Assembly: GCF_014646355.1 (NCBI RefSeq)
Contig: NZ_BMNH01000005.1
Location: forward strand, 231,347-295,346
From: Nonomuraea cavernae
Lineage (GTDB): Bacteria; Actinomycetota; Actinomycetes; Streptosporangiales; Streptosporangiaceae
Reading direction: 5' to 3'
DNA: 64,000 nt
A program made the translations under genes and the position numbers. Positions 1 to 9,967 of this stretch are shown in pieces (positions within the stretch are counted from its first letter, which is position 1; every line of letters starts with the position of its first letter). The notes beneath the pieces were generated by a model. That model did not search any database and was not told the DNA's origin. It saw nothing but the letters and a program-made list of their open reading frames with translations.

Positions 1-727
1 TGCGGAGCCGTCCACGGTTACCGTGTCGAAGGACGCGGCCGGACGCTGGTTCGTGTCCATCCTGGTGGAGGAGATGATCTCCCCGCTGCCCCCGGTCGCA
101 CAGGTGGTGGGAGTGGATGCGGGGATCACCGCTCTGGTCACGTTGTCGACCGGGGAGAAGATCGTCAACCCCCGCCATGAACGGGCCGACCGTCGCAGGC
201 TGGCTCGCGCTCAGCGAGCGCTGGCCCGAAAGGAGAAGGGCTCGGCCAACCGGGCCAAGGCCCGGCTGCAGGTGGCCCGCGTGCACGCGCGGATCGCCGA
301 CCGCAGACGCGACTTCCTGCACAAGGTCACGACACGGCTTGTTCGCGAAACTCAAGTGATCGCCGTGGAAGACCTGACCGTCCGCAACATGGTCAAGAAT
401 CACCGGCTGGCGCGCGCCATCTCGGATGCGTCCTGGCGGGAGTTGCGCGGCATGCTGGAGTACAAGAGCCGCTGGTACGGGCGGCGGCTTGTCGTGGTGG
501 ATCGCTGGTTCCCGTCTTCCAGGCTGTGCTCTGTGTGCGGGACTCTCCAGCCGTCCATGCCGCTGAACGTCCGGACCTGGGTGTGCGCCTGCGGCGCACA
601 CCACGACCGCGACATCAACGCGGCCAGAAACATCCTCGCCGCCGGGCCGGCGGAGAGCCGAAACGCCTGCGGAGCCGGCGTAAGACCTCAAGGGAAGTCC
701 TCCTTCCTGGCGGGCGACCGGCGGTGA
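1..727 (+). CDS. tnpB: TnpB, RNA-guided endonuclease of IS605 family (5' end outside window)
   Basis: This is the C-terminal two-thirds of a TnpB protein; the frame is open from base 2, so the true start lies upstream of the window. The RuvC-like catalytic acids are visible: Asp in GVDAGI, Glu in AVEDLTV, and Asp in HHDRDINAARNI. A four-Cys zinc ribbon (CSVCG ... CACG) lies between the second and third. All catalytic elements in view are intact and the frame ends at a clean TGA, so the nuclease is probably active. TnpB cuts double-stranded DNA next to a transposon-specific motif, guided by an RNA from the element's right end. The arginine-rich C-terminal tail after the last Asp overlaps the likely guide-RNA scaffold. 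Confidence 0.9.
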   Translation, partial: AEPSTVTVSKDAAGRWFVSILVEEMISPLPPVAQVVGVDAGITALVTLSTGEKIVNPRHERADRRRLARAQRALARKEKGSANRAKARLQVARVHARIADRRRDFLHKVTTRLVRETQVIAVEDLTVRNMVKNHRLARAISDASWRELRGMLEYKSRWYGRRLVVVDRWFPSSRLCSVCGTLQPSMPLNVRTWVCACGAHHDRDINAARNILAAGPAESRNACGAGVRPQGKSSFLAGDRR

Positions 728-788
728 AACAGGAACCCTCACGGGCGACCGTGGGAATCCCCCTCGTTCACGAGGGGGACGAGGTCAA
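1..788 (+). mobile_element. IS605/IS200-family element (right part, TnpB-only as far as visible)
   Basis: The window opens inside a TnpB reading frame, and the element continues to a right end with two adjacent hairpins. The right boundary is placed at TCAA (785-788), as is usual for this family, immediately after the 759-778 hairpin and a short GA-rich stretch. The left end and any tnpA lie outside the window. The insertion lies in the 3' end of the convergent lysR gene. The exact boundary is inferred from family pattern, not from an empty-site comparison. Confidence 0.75.
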
Positions 789-804
789 TGTGTTATGAGT
801 TCGA
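640..804 (+). ncRNA. Putative omega (re)RNA of TnpB with guide from the flank
   Basis: TnpB elements make a guide RNA covering the tnpB 3' end and the right end, with the guide read from the flanking DNA. Two hairpins are visible: CACGG(740-744)/CCGTG(749-753) with loop GCGA, and CCCCCTCG(759-766)/CGAGGGGG(771-778) with loop TTCA. The guide should begin just after TCAA at 789, and its first bases are TGTGTTATGAGTTCGA. The 5' end of the RNA and the guide length are guesses from family knowledge. Confidence 0.4.
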
Positions 805-1714
805 CTCCTTGTGGAAGCGTGCCTTCCTGACCCGCCTCGATGACGAAGGCCAGAAGTGTCGCCCGGAACGCCTGAGCGGCTCTGGTGGGCTCCACGTCGC
901 GGCGATGGGCCAGCGCGATCGTCCGGGTGAGCCCGGGAGGCGCCAGCGGGACGCCCCTCAGCCCCGGCCGCCCGTCGAGCACCATCGACGGCACCACGGC
1001 CACGCCCAGCCCGGCCTCGACGAACCTGAGCACCGCGTCCATCTCACCGCCCTCCACGGCCAGCCTCGGCTCGAACCCGGCCTGGCGGCACGCGGCCAGT
1101 GTCGCCTCACGTAGGTCGTAGCCGCGCCTGAACATCACCATCGGCTTGCCCCGCAGGTCGGCGATGCGCTGATACGGCCTGCGGGTGGGCTCGTGCGAGG
1201 GCATGGCCACGACGAGATTCTCCCGCAGGACGTCCTCGGTCACCAGAGAGGGGTCGTCGCTCTGCAGCGGCATGATGATCAGTGACAGGTCGAGCTGGCC
1301 ACGGGCCAGCGCCCTGACGAGGTCGCGCGAGCCGCTCTCCTCGACCAGCAGCTCGATGCCGGGATAGTCGCGGTGGAAGCGGGCCAGCGCGTCGGCCAGC
1401 AGCCCGGCGCACAGCGACGGCGTCGCGCCCAGCCGCACCCGGCCCCGGCGCAGCCCGGCCAGCTCGGCCACCTCCTGCCGGGCGGTGTCGGCGTCGGCCA
1501 GCATCCGGCGGGCGAGGGGGAGCAGCGCCTCGCCGGCCGGGGTCAGCGTGACGTTGCCGCGCGCCCGGGAGAACAGCGGCGCGCCGAGCTCGGCCTCAAG
1601 GGCCTTGATCTGCTTGCTGAGCGACGGCTGGGCGACCCGCATCCGCTCGGCCGCCTGGGTGAAGTGCCTGGTCTCCGTCACGGCCACGAAGTAGGCGAGC
1701 TGCTGCAACTGCAT
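785..1714 (-). CDS. LysR-family transcriptional regulator
   Basis: 309 residues, normal LysR length. The N-terminal winged HTH (about residues 1-60, MQLQQLAYFVAVTETRHFTQ onward) is followed by a two-lobed substrate-binding domain. It is transcribed away from sdhC with 136 bp between the start codons, and a perfect LysR-type palindrome lies in that gap, so it most likely controls sdhCAB and itself. ATG start with GAGG about nine bases upstream. The 3' end runs into the IS605 right end: the stop TGA (785-787, complement) lies in the element, and the last His codon uses one element base. The native C-terminus has therefore been replaced, though the domain itself looks complete. The effector is unknown. 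Confidence 0.9.
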   Translation of the reverse strand: MQLQQLAYFVAVTETRHFTQAAERMRVAQPSLSKQIKALEAELGAPLFSRARGNVTLTPAGEALLPLARRMLADADTARQEVAELAGLRRGRVRLGATPSLCAGLLADALARFHRDYPGIELLVEESGSRDLVRALARGQLDLSLIIMPLQSDDPSLVTEDVLRENLVVAMPSHEPTRRPYQRIADLRGKPMVMFRRGYDLREATLAACRQAGFEPRLAVEGGEMDAVLRFVEAGLGVAVVPSMVLDGRPGLRGVPLAPPGLTRTIALAHRRDVEPTRAAQAFRATLLAFVIEAGQEGTLPQGVELITH

Positions 1715-1775
1715 GTGATATTCCTCGCACCGGGGGTGCGGATTCGCGACCGCAATCGCCGTACAAACCAGACAT

Positions 1776-1792
1776 CATAGCCGAAGGCTATG
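1776..1792. promoter_or_regulatory. LysR-type operator palindrome between lysR and sdhC
   Basis: CATAGCC-GAA-GGCTATG is a perfect 7+3+7 inverted repeat containing ATAG-N7-CTAT, i.e. the T-N11-A arrangement typical of LysR-type boxes. It lies 62 bp from the lysR start and 58 bp from the sdhC start, in the only divergent gap. Binding by the adjacent LysR is inferred. Confidence 0.65.
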
Positions 1793-1850
1793 AAAACGAG
1801 GCCCGTGATGACTTGGACGGGCCATCGCGGGATACCTAGCGTCAGAAGAC

Positions 1851-2611
1851 GTGACTGCCACGATAGAGCGCGGCGCCGCCACCGCGCCTGTGTCCTCCCC
1901 CAAGTCCGGCCGGCCCGCGAAGAGACCAACGGCTCGCAGGCCCGGAGGGTTCCTGGGCTCCTCGAACGGCAAGAAAGCCGTCATGGCCGTCACGGGCGCC
2001 GTGATGGTGATCTTCCTCCTCGCTCACATGCTGGGCAATGTCAAGATCTTCTTCGGCAGGGAGTCGTTCAACGCGTACGCGCACGGGCTGCGCACGCTGC
2101 TGGAGCCCATGGCGCCGTACCGGCTGCTGCTGACGGTCCTGGAGATCGTGCTCGTCGTCTCGGTGGTGGCGCACATGTGGGCCGCGATCTCGCTGGCGCG
2201 GCGCGCCCGCAAGGCCCGGCCGGTGAAGTACGTGGCGAAGAAGTCGCAGGCCGGGGGCTACACCACGCACATCATGCGGTTCGGTGGCGTCACGATCGTG
2301 CTGTTCGTCGTCTGGCACCTGCTCGACCTGACCTTCGGCGTGGTCAACCCCAAGGGCTTCGACTCCACGCCCGCCGACCGCATGATCGCCGGGTTCGACG
2401 CGTCGCGCTGGTGGGTGACGCTGCTCTACGTGGTGGCCGTCGTCATGATCGGGCTGCACCTGCGGCACGGCATCTGGAGCGCCTTCCAGACACTCGGCCT
2501 GGCCAACCGCGCCCGCTACCGGGCGCTGAAGGCGGTCGCCGCGCTGGTCTCGGCCGCCCTGGTCATCGGGTTCCTCGCCCCGCCGCTCGCCATCACGTTC
2601 GGAGTGATCAA

Positions 2612-2615
<4 letters not shown>
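1851..2615 (+). CDS. sdhC: Succinate dehydrogenase cytochrome b subunit (SdhC, type B)
   Basis: Membrane anchor of succinate:quinone oxidoreductase; it holds two b hemes and reduces quinone at the cytoplasmic membrane. 254 residues with about 40 polar N-terminal residues and then five hydrophobic helices. Likely heme-ligand histidines lie in [24 protein letters not shown] and [12 protein letters not shown] start. It is the first gene of sdhCAB, with a GTGA overlap onto sdhA, so the three are translationally coupled. This is the single-anchor type B enzyme found in actinobacteria and Bacillus; no sdhD follows. The divergent LysR probably regulates it. Confidence 0.93.
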
Positions 2616-4533
<1,918 letters not shown>

Positions 4534-4537
<4 letters not shown>

Positions 4538-5274
4538 ACCTGACCCTGAAGGTCTGGCGGCAGAGCGGCCCCTCCGACGCCGGACGGATGGTGACCTACC
4601 GGGTCGAGGACGTCTCGCCGGACATGTCCTTCCTGGAGATGCTGGACGTGCTCAACGAGCGGCTCATCCTCGAAGGCGACGACCCGGTGGCCTTCGACCA
4701 CGACTGCCGCGAAGGCATCTGCGGCATGTGCGGCATGGTCATCAACGGTGTCGCGCACGGCGAGCAGCGCGCCACCACCACCTGCCAGCTGCACATGCGC
4801 CACTTCGAGGACGGCGCCACCATCACCATCGAGCCCTGGCGGGCCGCGCCGTTCCCGGTGGTGAAGGACCTGGTCGTCGACCGCTCGGCGTTCGACCGCG
4901 TCATCCAGGCGGGCGGCTTCGTCTCGGTGCCGGCCGGCTCCGCTCCCGACGCGCACAGCATCCCGGTGCGCAAGGAGGACGCCGACGACGCCTTCGACGC
5001 CGCCACCTGCATCGGCTGCGGCGCCTGCGTGGCGGCCTGCCCCAACGGCTCGGCCTCCCTCTTCACCGCCGCCAAGATCACCCACCTGAGCCTGCTGCCC
5101 CAGGGGCAGCCGGAGCGGCTCTCACGCGCCAAGGCGATGGTGGACCAGATGGACGCCGAGGGCTTCGGCGGCTGCACCAACACCGGCGAGTGCACCGCGG
5201 TCTGCCCCAAGGGCATCCCGCTGGACACGATCGCCCAGATGAACAGCGACTACCTCAAGGCCAACGCCAAGTAG
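4534..5274 (+). CDS. sdhB: Succinate dehydrogenase iron-sulfur subunit
   Basis: 246 residues. It passes electrons from SdhA flavin to SdhC heme/quinone through three clusters. The N-terminal [2Fe-2S] ligands are in [10 protein letters not shown] and TTCQLH. The C-terminal [4Fe-4S]/[3Fe-4S] ligands are in [14 protein letters not shown] and [16 protein letters not shown]. The GTG start overlaps the sdhA TGA, and the gene ends just before a strong hairpin at 5289-5319. Confidence 0.96.
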
Positions 5275-5288
5275 CGCGCGAAACGGGT

Positions 5289-5319
5289 CCGGCCTCCCGC
5301 CCAGGGGACGGGAGGCCGG
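5289..5319. terminator. Bidirectional terminator between sdhB and the cutinase gene
   Basis: An 11-bp perfect inverted repeat CCGGCCTCCCG/CGGGAGGCCGG with a 9-base loop sits in the 55-bp gap between two convergent genes. There is no U-tract, as is usual in actinobacteria. Confidence 0.75.
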
Positions 5320-5329
5320 GGTCAACGGG

Positions 5330-6208
5330 TCAGGAGTGCGGGCAGGTGTCGCGGTACTCCTCGATGTCGCTGCGCCGGGGCGCCGGGCAGAGGAACCGCT
5401 CGTAGCGGGTGTCGTCGTCCACGAACCTCTTCAGCCAGGCGACCATGTACTTGCCGGTCGGGGTGTTGGTCGTCTGCGGGAAGAAGTGGCTGGCGCCGTT
5501 GAGCTCCATGTACGCCTTCTCCGACGAGGCGGGGATGCTCTCGTAGAACGGCTGGGAGTGGGTGGTCACGGAGGCGACCGAGTCGTTCTCGCCACCGATG
5601 ATCATGGTCGGGACCCGTACACCTGACCAGCTCTTGGTCAGGTTCCACGGGGCCAGCGGGACCGCGGCCTGCAGGCTGGGCCGATCGTTGGCGGCCTCCA
5701 GGGAGCCGCCGCCGCCCATGGAGTGGCCCGCCACGGCGAGCCGGGAGGCGTCGATGCGGCTGCGGACCGCCGTCGGGCTGTCCTCGACCAGGTAGTCCAG
5801 GGCGGCCAGGAGCTGGCGGCCGCGGCTGGCGGGCTGGTCGTAGCGGGTGTTGGTCTCGATGCCGATCACCACGAAGCCGTGCGAGGCGATGCGGGGGCCG
5901 AGCCAGGAGATGCTCGACCACGAGGCGGTGTAGCCGGGGGAGATGGCGATCGCCCCGAACGTGCCCTGACTGGTGTCGTTCGGGTAGTAGATCTGGCCGC
6001 CGCCGAACCCGCTCACGCTGAGCGAGGAGACGGACTGCTGGGAGGTGGCGAACGGGCCGCGGCTCGCCTCCAGGACGGAGTCGGTGGGGTCGGGACCGCG
6101 CTCGTACGGGCCGGCGGCGTGGGCGGCGGGGGTGAGGGCGAGGGTGCCGCACGCCAGGGTCACGGCCATGGCGAGCTTCGTGAGGGTTCGCGCGGTGGGG
6201 AGAGACAC
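5330..6208 (-). CDS. Secreted cutinase / polyester hydrolase of the PET-hydrolase-like family
   Basis: A 292-residue precursor. From GTG at 6208 (GGAG eight bases upstream) a signal peptide ends at AAHAA near residue 32; the longer upstream frame is rejected. The mature part follows the Thermobifida cutinase/LCC pattern: PYERGPDPT start, [30 protein letters not shown], and a C-terminal [11 protein letters not shown] ... EYRDTCP. Predicted triad: Ser163, Asp209 (GGENDS) and His241 (GASHF). The oxyanion hole is Tyr93/Met164, the aromatic clamp includes Trp188, and Cys274-Cys289 is the disulfide. Family members cleave cutin, short-chain esters and sometimes PET. Differences from Thermobifida enzymes include PWN in place of PWH and VASV in place of IAPV. 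Activity on PET is inferred only. The LAL regulator lies 214 bp upstream on the same strand. Confidence 0.9.
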   Translation of the reverse strand: MSLPTARTLTKLAMAVTLACGTLALTPAAHAAGPYERGPDPTDSVLEASRGPFATSQQSVSSLSVSGFGGGQIYYPNDTSQGTFGAIAISPGYTASWSSISWLGPRIASHGFVVIGIETNTRYDQPASRGRQLLAALDYLVEDSPTAVRSRIDASRLAVAGHSMGGGGSLEAANDRPSLQAAVPLAPWNLTKSWSGVRVPTMIIGGENDSVASVTTHSQPFYESIPASSEKAYMELNGASHFFPQTTNTPTGKYMVAWLKRFVDDDTRYERFLCPAPRRSDIEEYRDTCPHS

Positions 6209-6321
6209 GTCGGGAACTCCATGTTCGCTGGGGGTTCGCTGGGGAACCTGGTGGGGGGAATCCGGGAACCGGTGTCCGCCGACATTGTTGAGCCCGCCTG
6301 TCAGCACCCGCATCGCGTGAA

Positions 6322-6431
6322 TCGCCGGTCTCAGGAGAGGCGGCACGCCGGTTTCGCGGGACTTGCGTCGCCGGCCTCAGGAGACGTGGCACGCCGGTTT
6401 CGGAGGACGTGCGTCGCCGGTCTCAGGAGAG
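6322..6431. repeat. 46-bp tandem repeat (two full copies plus 18 bp)
   Basis: Units begin at 6322, 6368 and 6414, each with TCGCCGG(T/C)CTCAGGAGA. The third, partial copy runs into the last codons and stop of the LAL regulator, so the unit appears to have been copied from that gene's 3' end. It lies between the regulator and the cutinase. No spacers, so not CRISPR. Confidence 0.85.
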
Positions 6432-9152
6432 CAGCCGCGCCAGTTCCACCCGCGAGCGCACGCCCAGTCTGACGAAGACGTTCCTGAGGTGGTGGTCGAT
6501 CGTGCGCGGGCTCAGGAAGAGCCGCTCGGCGACCTCCCTGTTGGTCGCGCCCTCCGCGACCAGCCGGGCGATCCGCAGTTGCTGCGCGGTGAGCAGCCGC
6601 TCCGGGTCTCCGGCGGGTGAGACGTGGACGACGGCCTCGCCGGAGGCACGCAGCTCCGCCCGGGCCCGCTCGCTCCACAGCACCGCGCCCAGCCGCTCGA
6701 ACGTCTCCAGCGCGCCGTGCAGGTGCTCCCGCGCGGCGCCGGGCCGCCGCTCCCTGCGCAGGGCTCCGCCGTACAGCAGTTGGGTGCGGGCGGTCTCGAA
6801 CCGGCAGGCGCCCTGGCGGTGCAGCTCCAGAGCCTCGCAGAACAGCTCGCCCGCCTCGCCCGGCGCGGCGAGCAGCGCCCGGCAGCGCGCCACGAGCGCG
6901 AGCCGGTCCGGGCTGCCGGTGCTGGCCGCCCAGCGCTCCAGCACCCGCAGGGCCGCCGCGGCCCGCCTCCTGTCACCGGTACGGGTCGCCGCCTCGATGA
7001 AGTGCGGGCTGGCCATGACCCGGATGACGACGTGGTCGTTGCCGTGCCGGCCGCGCAGCCGGGCGGCCGCCTCCGCCGGACGCCCGATGGACAGGTCGAG
7101 ATGGGCCAGCGCCCAGTTGCCGAGCGTGGTGGCGATGCCCAGGCCATGGGACTCGGCCAGCTCGATCGCGGCGTGGGCCCGGTCGCGGCAGCTCTCCGCG
7201 TCGCCCTGGACGGCGGCGGCGTGCGCCAGCCAGGCCAGGTGCTGGGCCGCGGCGTTGAGCTGGCCCGACTCCTGGGCCAGCCGCAGCCCCTCGGTGGCGT
7301 GGGCCGCGACGGAGGAGTAGCGGCCCAGCCAGAACTGCGCCTGGATCATCGACTCCAGCAGCTGCGGCACGACGCTGACCGCGCCGCGCCGCCTCGCCGT
7401 GTCGACGGCCCGGGCCGACAGCTCGATCGCCGTGGCGTCCTCGCCGAGCAGCAGGCTCGCCACGCACGCCCAGACCAGCGTCACCGGGCTGCTCACCGCC
7501 GAGGCCAGCTCCACGACCCGGCGCAGCGGCCCGGCGGCGGCCCGGTGCCGGCCGCTGAACGTGGCCGCTATCCCCTCCAGGTACTCGAACATGAGCTGCG
7601 CGGTCACGCAGTCGTCGCCGCGGCGCAGCACCGCGGCCTGCCCGGCGATGGCGTGCAGGGCGCGGATGTCGCCGGCCAGATAGCTGGCCTCGGCCGCCTG
7701 CAGCAGCGCCTTCACCCCGACCAGCCGGTCGTGTTCGACCAGCCAGCCGGCCGCGGCCAGCAGCTTGTCGCGGGCACTGTCGGCGTTGCCGCTCAGCAGC
7801 TCCAGCCGGCCGTACATCAGCTCGGCCTGACCGCGCGAGGAGTCGGACGCCACGGGGCGGCGCAGCCAGGACAGCAGCGACCTGGCGCGCGGGAAGTCGC
7901 CGGACACCCACGCGTGGCGGGCGGCCGCGGCCAGCCATTCGGCCCTGCTGGCGTCGTGGCCGGTCAGCCGGGCGGCGCGTTCGTAGGCCAGGGAGGGGCC
8001 GGGATGGCCGTGACGCGTGGCGGTCGAGGCGGCGGCGGCCAACTCGGCGGCGAGCCGTTCGGGCGGGCCGTCCAGCGCGACCGCTCGGTGCCAGGCCCGG
8101 GCCAGCCGACGGCTCTGCCCGTCGAGGAGGTCGCCGAGCAGCCGGTGCGCGGCCCGCCGCCGGGCGAGCGGGGCCTCGGCGTAGGCGACGGCGCGGACCG
8201 TCTCGTCGGTGTAGACGTACCGCTCGCCCTCGGCGCGGATCACCCCGGCGTTCTCGGCGGGTGCCAGCAGGGACAGCGGGTCGGCCGGTTCGGCGGCCAG
8301 GATCAACGTCGCCGTGTCGAGACCCGGATCGGCCGCGAGGAGCAGCAGCAGGAACCGGGTGTCCTCGGGCAGGCCCGCCAGCCGGTCGGCGTGCGCGCGG
8401 TGCAGCCGCCCATGGACGGGCAGGCTGTCGGGCGCCGGCGCGAGCCCGGCCAGCTGCTCGGCGCTGAGCGACTCCACCAGCTCGCGCAGGGCGAGCGGGT
8501 TGCCCCGAGAGAGCCGCTCCAGGCTGCCGCGCAGGTCGTCGGAGAGGTTGCCCGGCAGCAGCTCCGCCGCCAGGGCGCGCGTCGCGGCCTGGTCCAGCGG
8601 CTCCAGCGTCCGCACCGGGACGTCGCCCGGCAGCTCGCCCGGCGGCCCGGCCGCGTCCCACGCCGTGAACAGCAGCGCGATCCGCTCCCCGGCCACCCTC
8701 CTGGCCGCGAACGTCAGCGCCTCCCGGCTGGCCGCGTCGAGCAGGTGCAGGTCGTCGACGCAGACCAGCACCGGTTCCGGGCCGGCCAGCTCGCGCAGGA
8801 ACTCCAGCAGCGCGGCGGGCAGCGCGACCCCGCCGTCGCTGCGGCCCAGCCGGAGCGCCCAGGTCAGCACGTGTGACCGGATCAGGCCCGCCACCGGGTG
8901 CAGCAGCGCGTGCAGGCCGGACAGCGGCAGGTGCGTCTCCTGGCGGATCCCCCGGACGCGCAGCACGGCGAAATCGCCCGCCAGGGTGCCGGCGAGGTCG
9001 AGCACGGCGGTTTTGCCGATGCCCGGCGAACCCAGCAGGGCCAGCGCGCCGCCGGCTCCCTGACGTGCCCGGTCGAGCAGCAGCCGGACGGCGGCCTCCT
9101 CGGCGGCGCGTCCGTGCAGGACGCTCTGGCGCGTGACAGCGGCTGACGACAT
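6423..9152 (-). CDS. LuxR-family LAL-type transcriptional regulator
   Basis: About 909 residues, the usual LAL size. The N-terminal AAA/NB-ARC-like ATPase has Walker A GSPGIGKTAVLDLA and Walker B PVLVCVDDLHLLD. A long helical TPR-like middle follows, then a C-terminal LuxR HTH (QLRIARLVAEGATNREVAER and FLSPRTIDHHLRNVFVRLGV). Such proteins bind ATP and a ligand and activate nearby promoters. ATG at 9152 is preferred; an in-frame TTG at 9179 would add nine residues, and neither has a good ribosome site. Its position directly upstream of the cutinase makes that gene a plausible target, but no operator was recognised. Confidence 0.88.
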   Translation of the reverse strand: MSSAAVTRQSVLHGRAAEEAAVRLLLDRARQGAGGALALLGSPGIGKTAVLDLAGTLAGDFAVLRVRGIRQETHLPLSGLHALLHPVAGLIRSHVLTWALRLGRSDGGVALPAALLEFLRELAGPEPVLVCVDDLHLLDAASREALTFAARRVAGERIALLFTAWDAAGPPGELPGDVPVRTLEPLDQAATRALAAELLPGNLSDDLRGSLERLSRGNPLALRELVESLSAEQLAGLAPAPDSLPVHGRLHRAHADRLAGLPEDTRFLLLLLAADPGLDTATLILAAEPADPLSLLAPAENAGVIRAEGERYVYTDETVRAVAYAEAPLARRRAAHRLLGDLLDGQSRRLARAWHRAVALDGPPERLAAELAAAASTATRHGHPGPSLAYERAARLTGHDASRAEWLAAAARHAWVSGDFPRARSLLSWLRRPVASDSSRGQAELMYGRLELLSGNADSARDKLLAAAGWLVEHDRLVGVKALLQAAEASYLAGDIRALHAIAGQAAVLRRGDDCVTAQLMFEYLEGIAATFSGRHRAAAGPLRRVVELASAVSSPVTLVWACVASLLLGEDATAIELSARAVDTARRRGAVSVVPQLLESMIQAQFWLGRYSSVAAHATEGLRLAQESGQLNAAAQHLAWLAHAAAVQGDAESCRDRAHAAIELAESHGLGIATTLGNWALAHLDLSIGRPAEAAARLRGRHGNDHVVIRVMASPHFIEAATRTGDRRRAAAALRVLERWAASTGSPDRLALVARCRALLAAPGEAGELFCEALELHRQGACRFETARTQLLYGGALRRERRPGAAREHLHGALETFERLGAVLWSERARAELRASGEAVVHVSPAGDPERLLTAQQLRIARLVAEGATNREVAERLFLSPRTIDHHLRNVFVRLGVRSRVELARLLS

Positions 9153-9236
9153 GACCAGAGTGTTACTCGCGGGTGTCAACCGATAAAGGGGGGCGGTGTA
9201 AAGACATCCGGGACCGGCGAAATCGCCGATGCGCGG

Positions 9237-9923
9237 TCAGCGGGCGGTCCAGGCGGCGGTGGTCTCCAGGTGGTGGCGCCACAGCTTCTCGCCCTCGCCG
9301 CCCGGCTCCCGGCGCGCCGCGAAGTCGAGCAGGTCGCGGCAGCGGGCGAGCATGGCCGCGTGCCGCCGCTCCCACGGCGGCACCGGGCCGTCGTAGGCGT
9401 CGAAGAAGGAGGCCAGAGACGGCACGTGCGCGGGATGGTGGGTGCGGACGATCCATTCGCACCAGGCGAGGTCCTCGAGCGGCACGCCCTGGTGCGCCCA
9501 CTCCCAGTCGAGGATCGCGGCCGTCTCGAACGTCTCGGGGTCGAACAGCAGGTTCTGCGGGCCGAAGTCGCCGTGGACGATCCCCAGTCGGTGGATGCGG
9601 GTGAGCGTGCGCCCGCAGCCGGCCAGCACCTCGGCCGCCCGGCCGTCGTCCAGCAGGTCCTCGCCGTGGACGCCGTCGACGAACCGGATGGTCAGGCTCG
9701 TCGCGGTGATCTGGTGGACGGCGGGCACCGGCAGCCGCCCCTTCAGTCTGCGCAGGAACCTGCTCTCGGTGCGCAGCCGCGTGGCCGCGCCCGGCCCCTG
9801 GTAGCACTTGACCACCAGGGCGCCGTCGCCGACCGTGCTGTTGGTGTAGCCGTGCCTCACAGGCAACGATTCTGGCCTACCGGCGGCCCGGACATCACCC
9901 GGCGCGCCAGGCGCATTTGGCAT
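9237..9923 (-). CDS. Aminoglycoside-phosphotransferase-fold kinase, substrate unknown
   Basis: About 228 residues of the APH/choline-kinase fold. The catalytic loop HGDFGPQN (His-Gly-Asp ... Asn) and metal-binding ILDWEWAH are intact, with a downstream LEDLAW segment. The N-terminal lobe is short (HGYTNSTVGDGALVVKCYQG). The family phosphorylates small molecules (antibiotics, sugars, homoserine), and the sequence does not say which. The start is uncertain: ATGs at 9953, 9932 and 9923 are in frame without clear ribosome sites. The innermost is chosen because the outermost would leave only 14 bp for divergent promoters with the MFS gene. Confidence 0.75.
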   Translation of the reverse strand: MPNAPGAPGDVRAAGRPESLPVRHGYTNSTVGDGALVVKCYQGPGAATRLRTESRFLRRLKGRLPVPAVHQITATSLTIRFVDGVHGEDLLDDGRAAEVLAGCGRTLTRIHRLGIVHGDFGPQNLLFDPETFETAAILDWEWAHQGVPLEDLAWCEWIVRTHHPAHVPSLASFFDAYDGPVPPWERRHAAMLARCRDLLDFAARREPGGEGEKLWRHHLETTAAWTAR

Positions 9924-9967
9924 ACCCCGCATCACTACCGTATGTGACGACATGTTACAGATGGTGT

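Noticed and set aside
1790..2611. In-frame extension of sdhA upstream into sdhC
   Set aside because: It overlaps all of sdhC; the GTGA junction and family length fix the sdhA start at 2612.
6209..6346. Longer N-terminus for the cutinase from ATG 6346
   Set aside because: It would put 46 residues before the signal peptide and read into the tandem repeat; GTG 6208 has a good ribosome site.
6322..6431. CRISPR array
   Set aside because: Units are directly adjacent with no unique spacers and no cas genes nearby; the same holds for the other tandem repeats. The Cas4-like nuclease at 62586 is a housekeeping-type repair nuclease.
9160..9185. TTGACA promoter for the LAL regulator
   Set aside because: The minus-strand TTGACA lies at the possible TTG start and has no -10-like sequence at a suitable distance.
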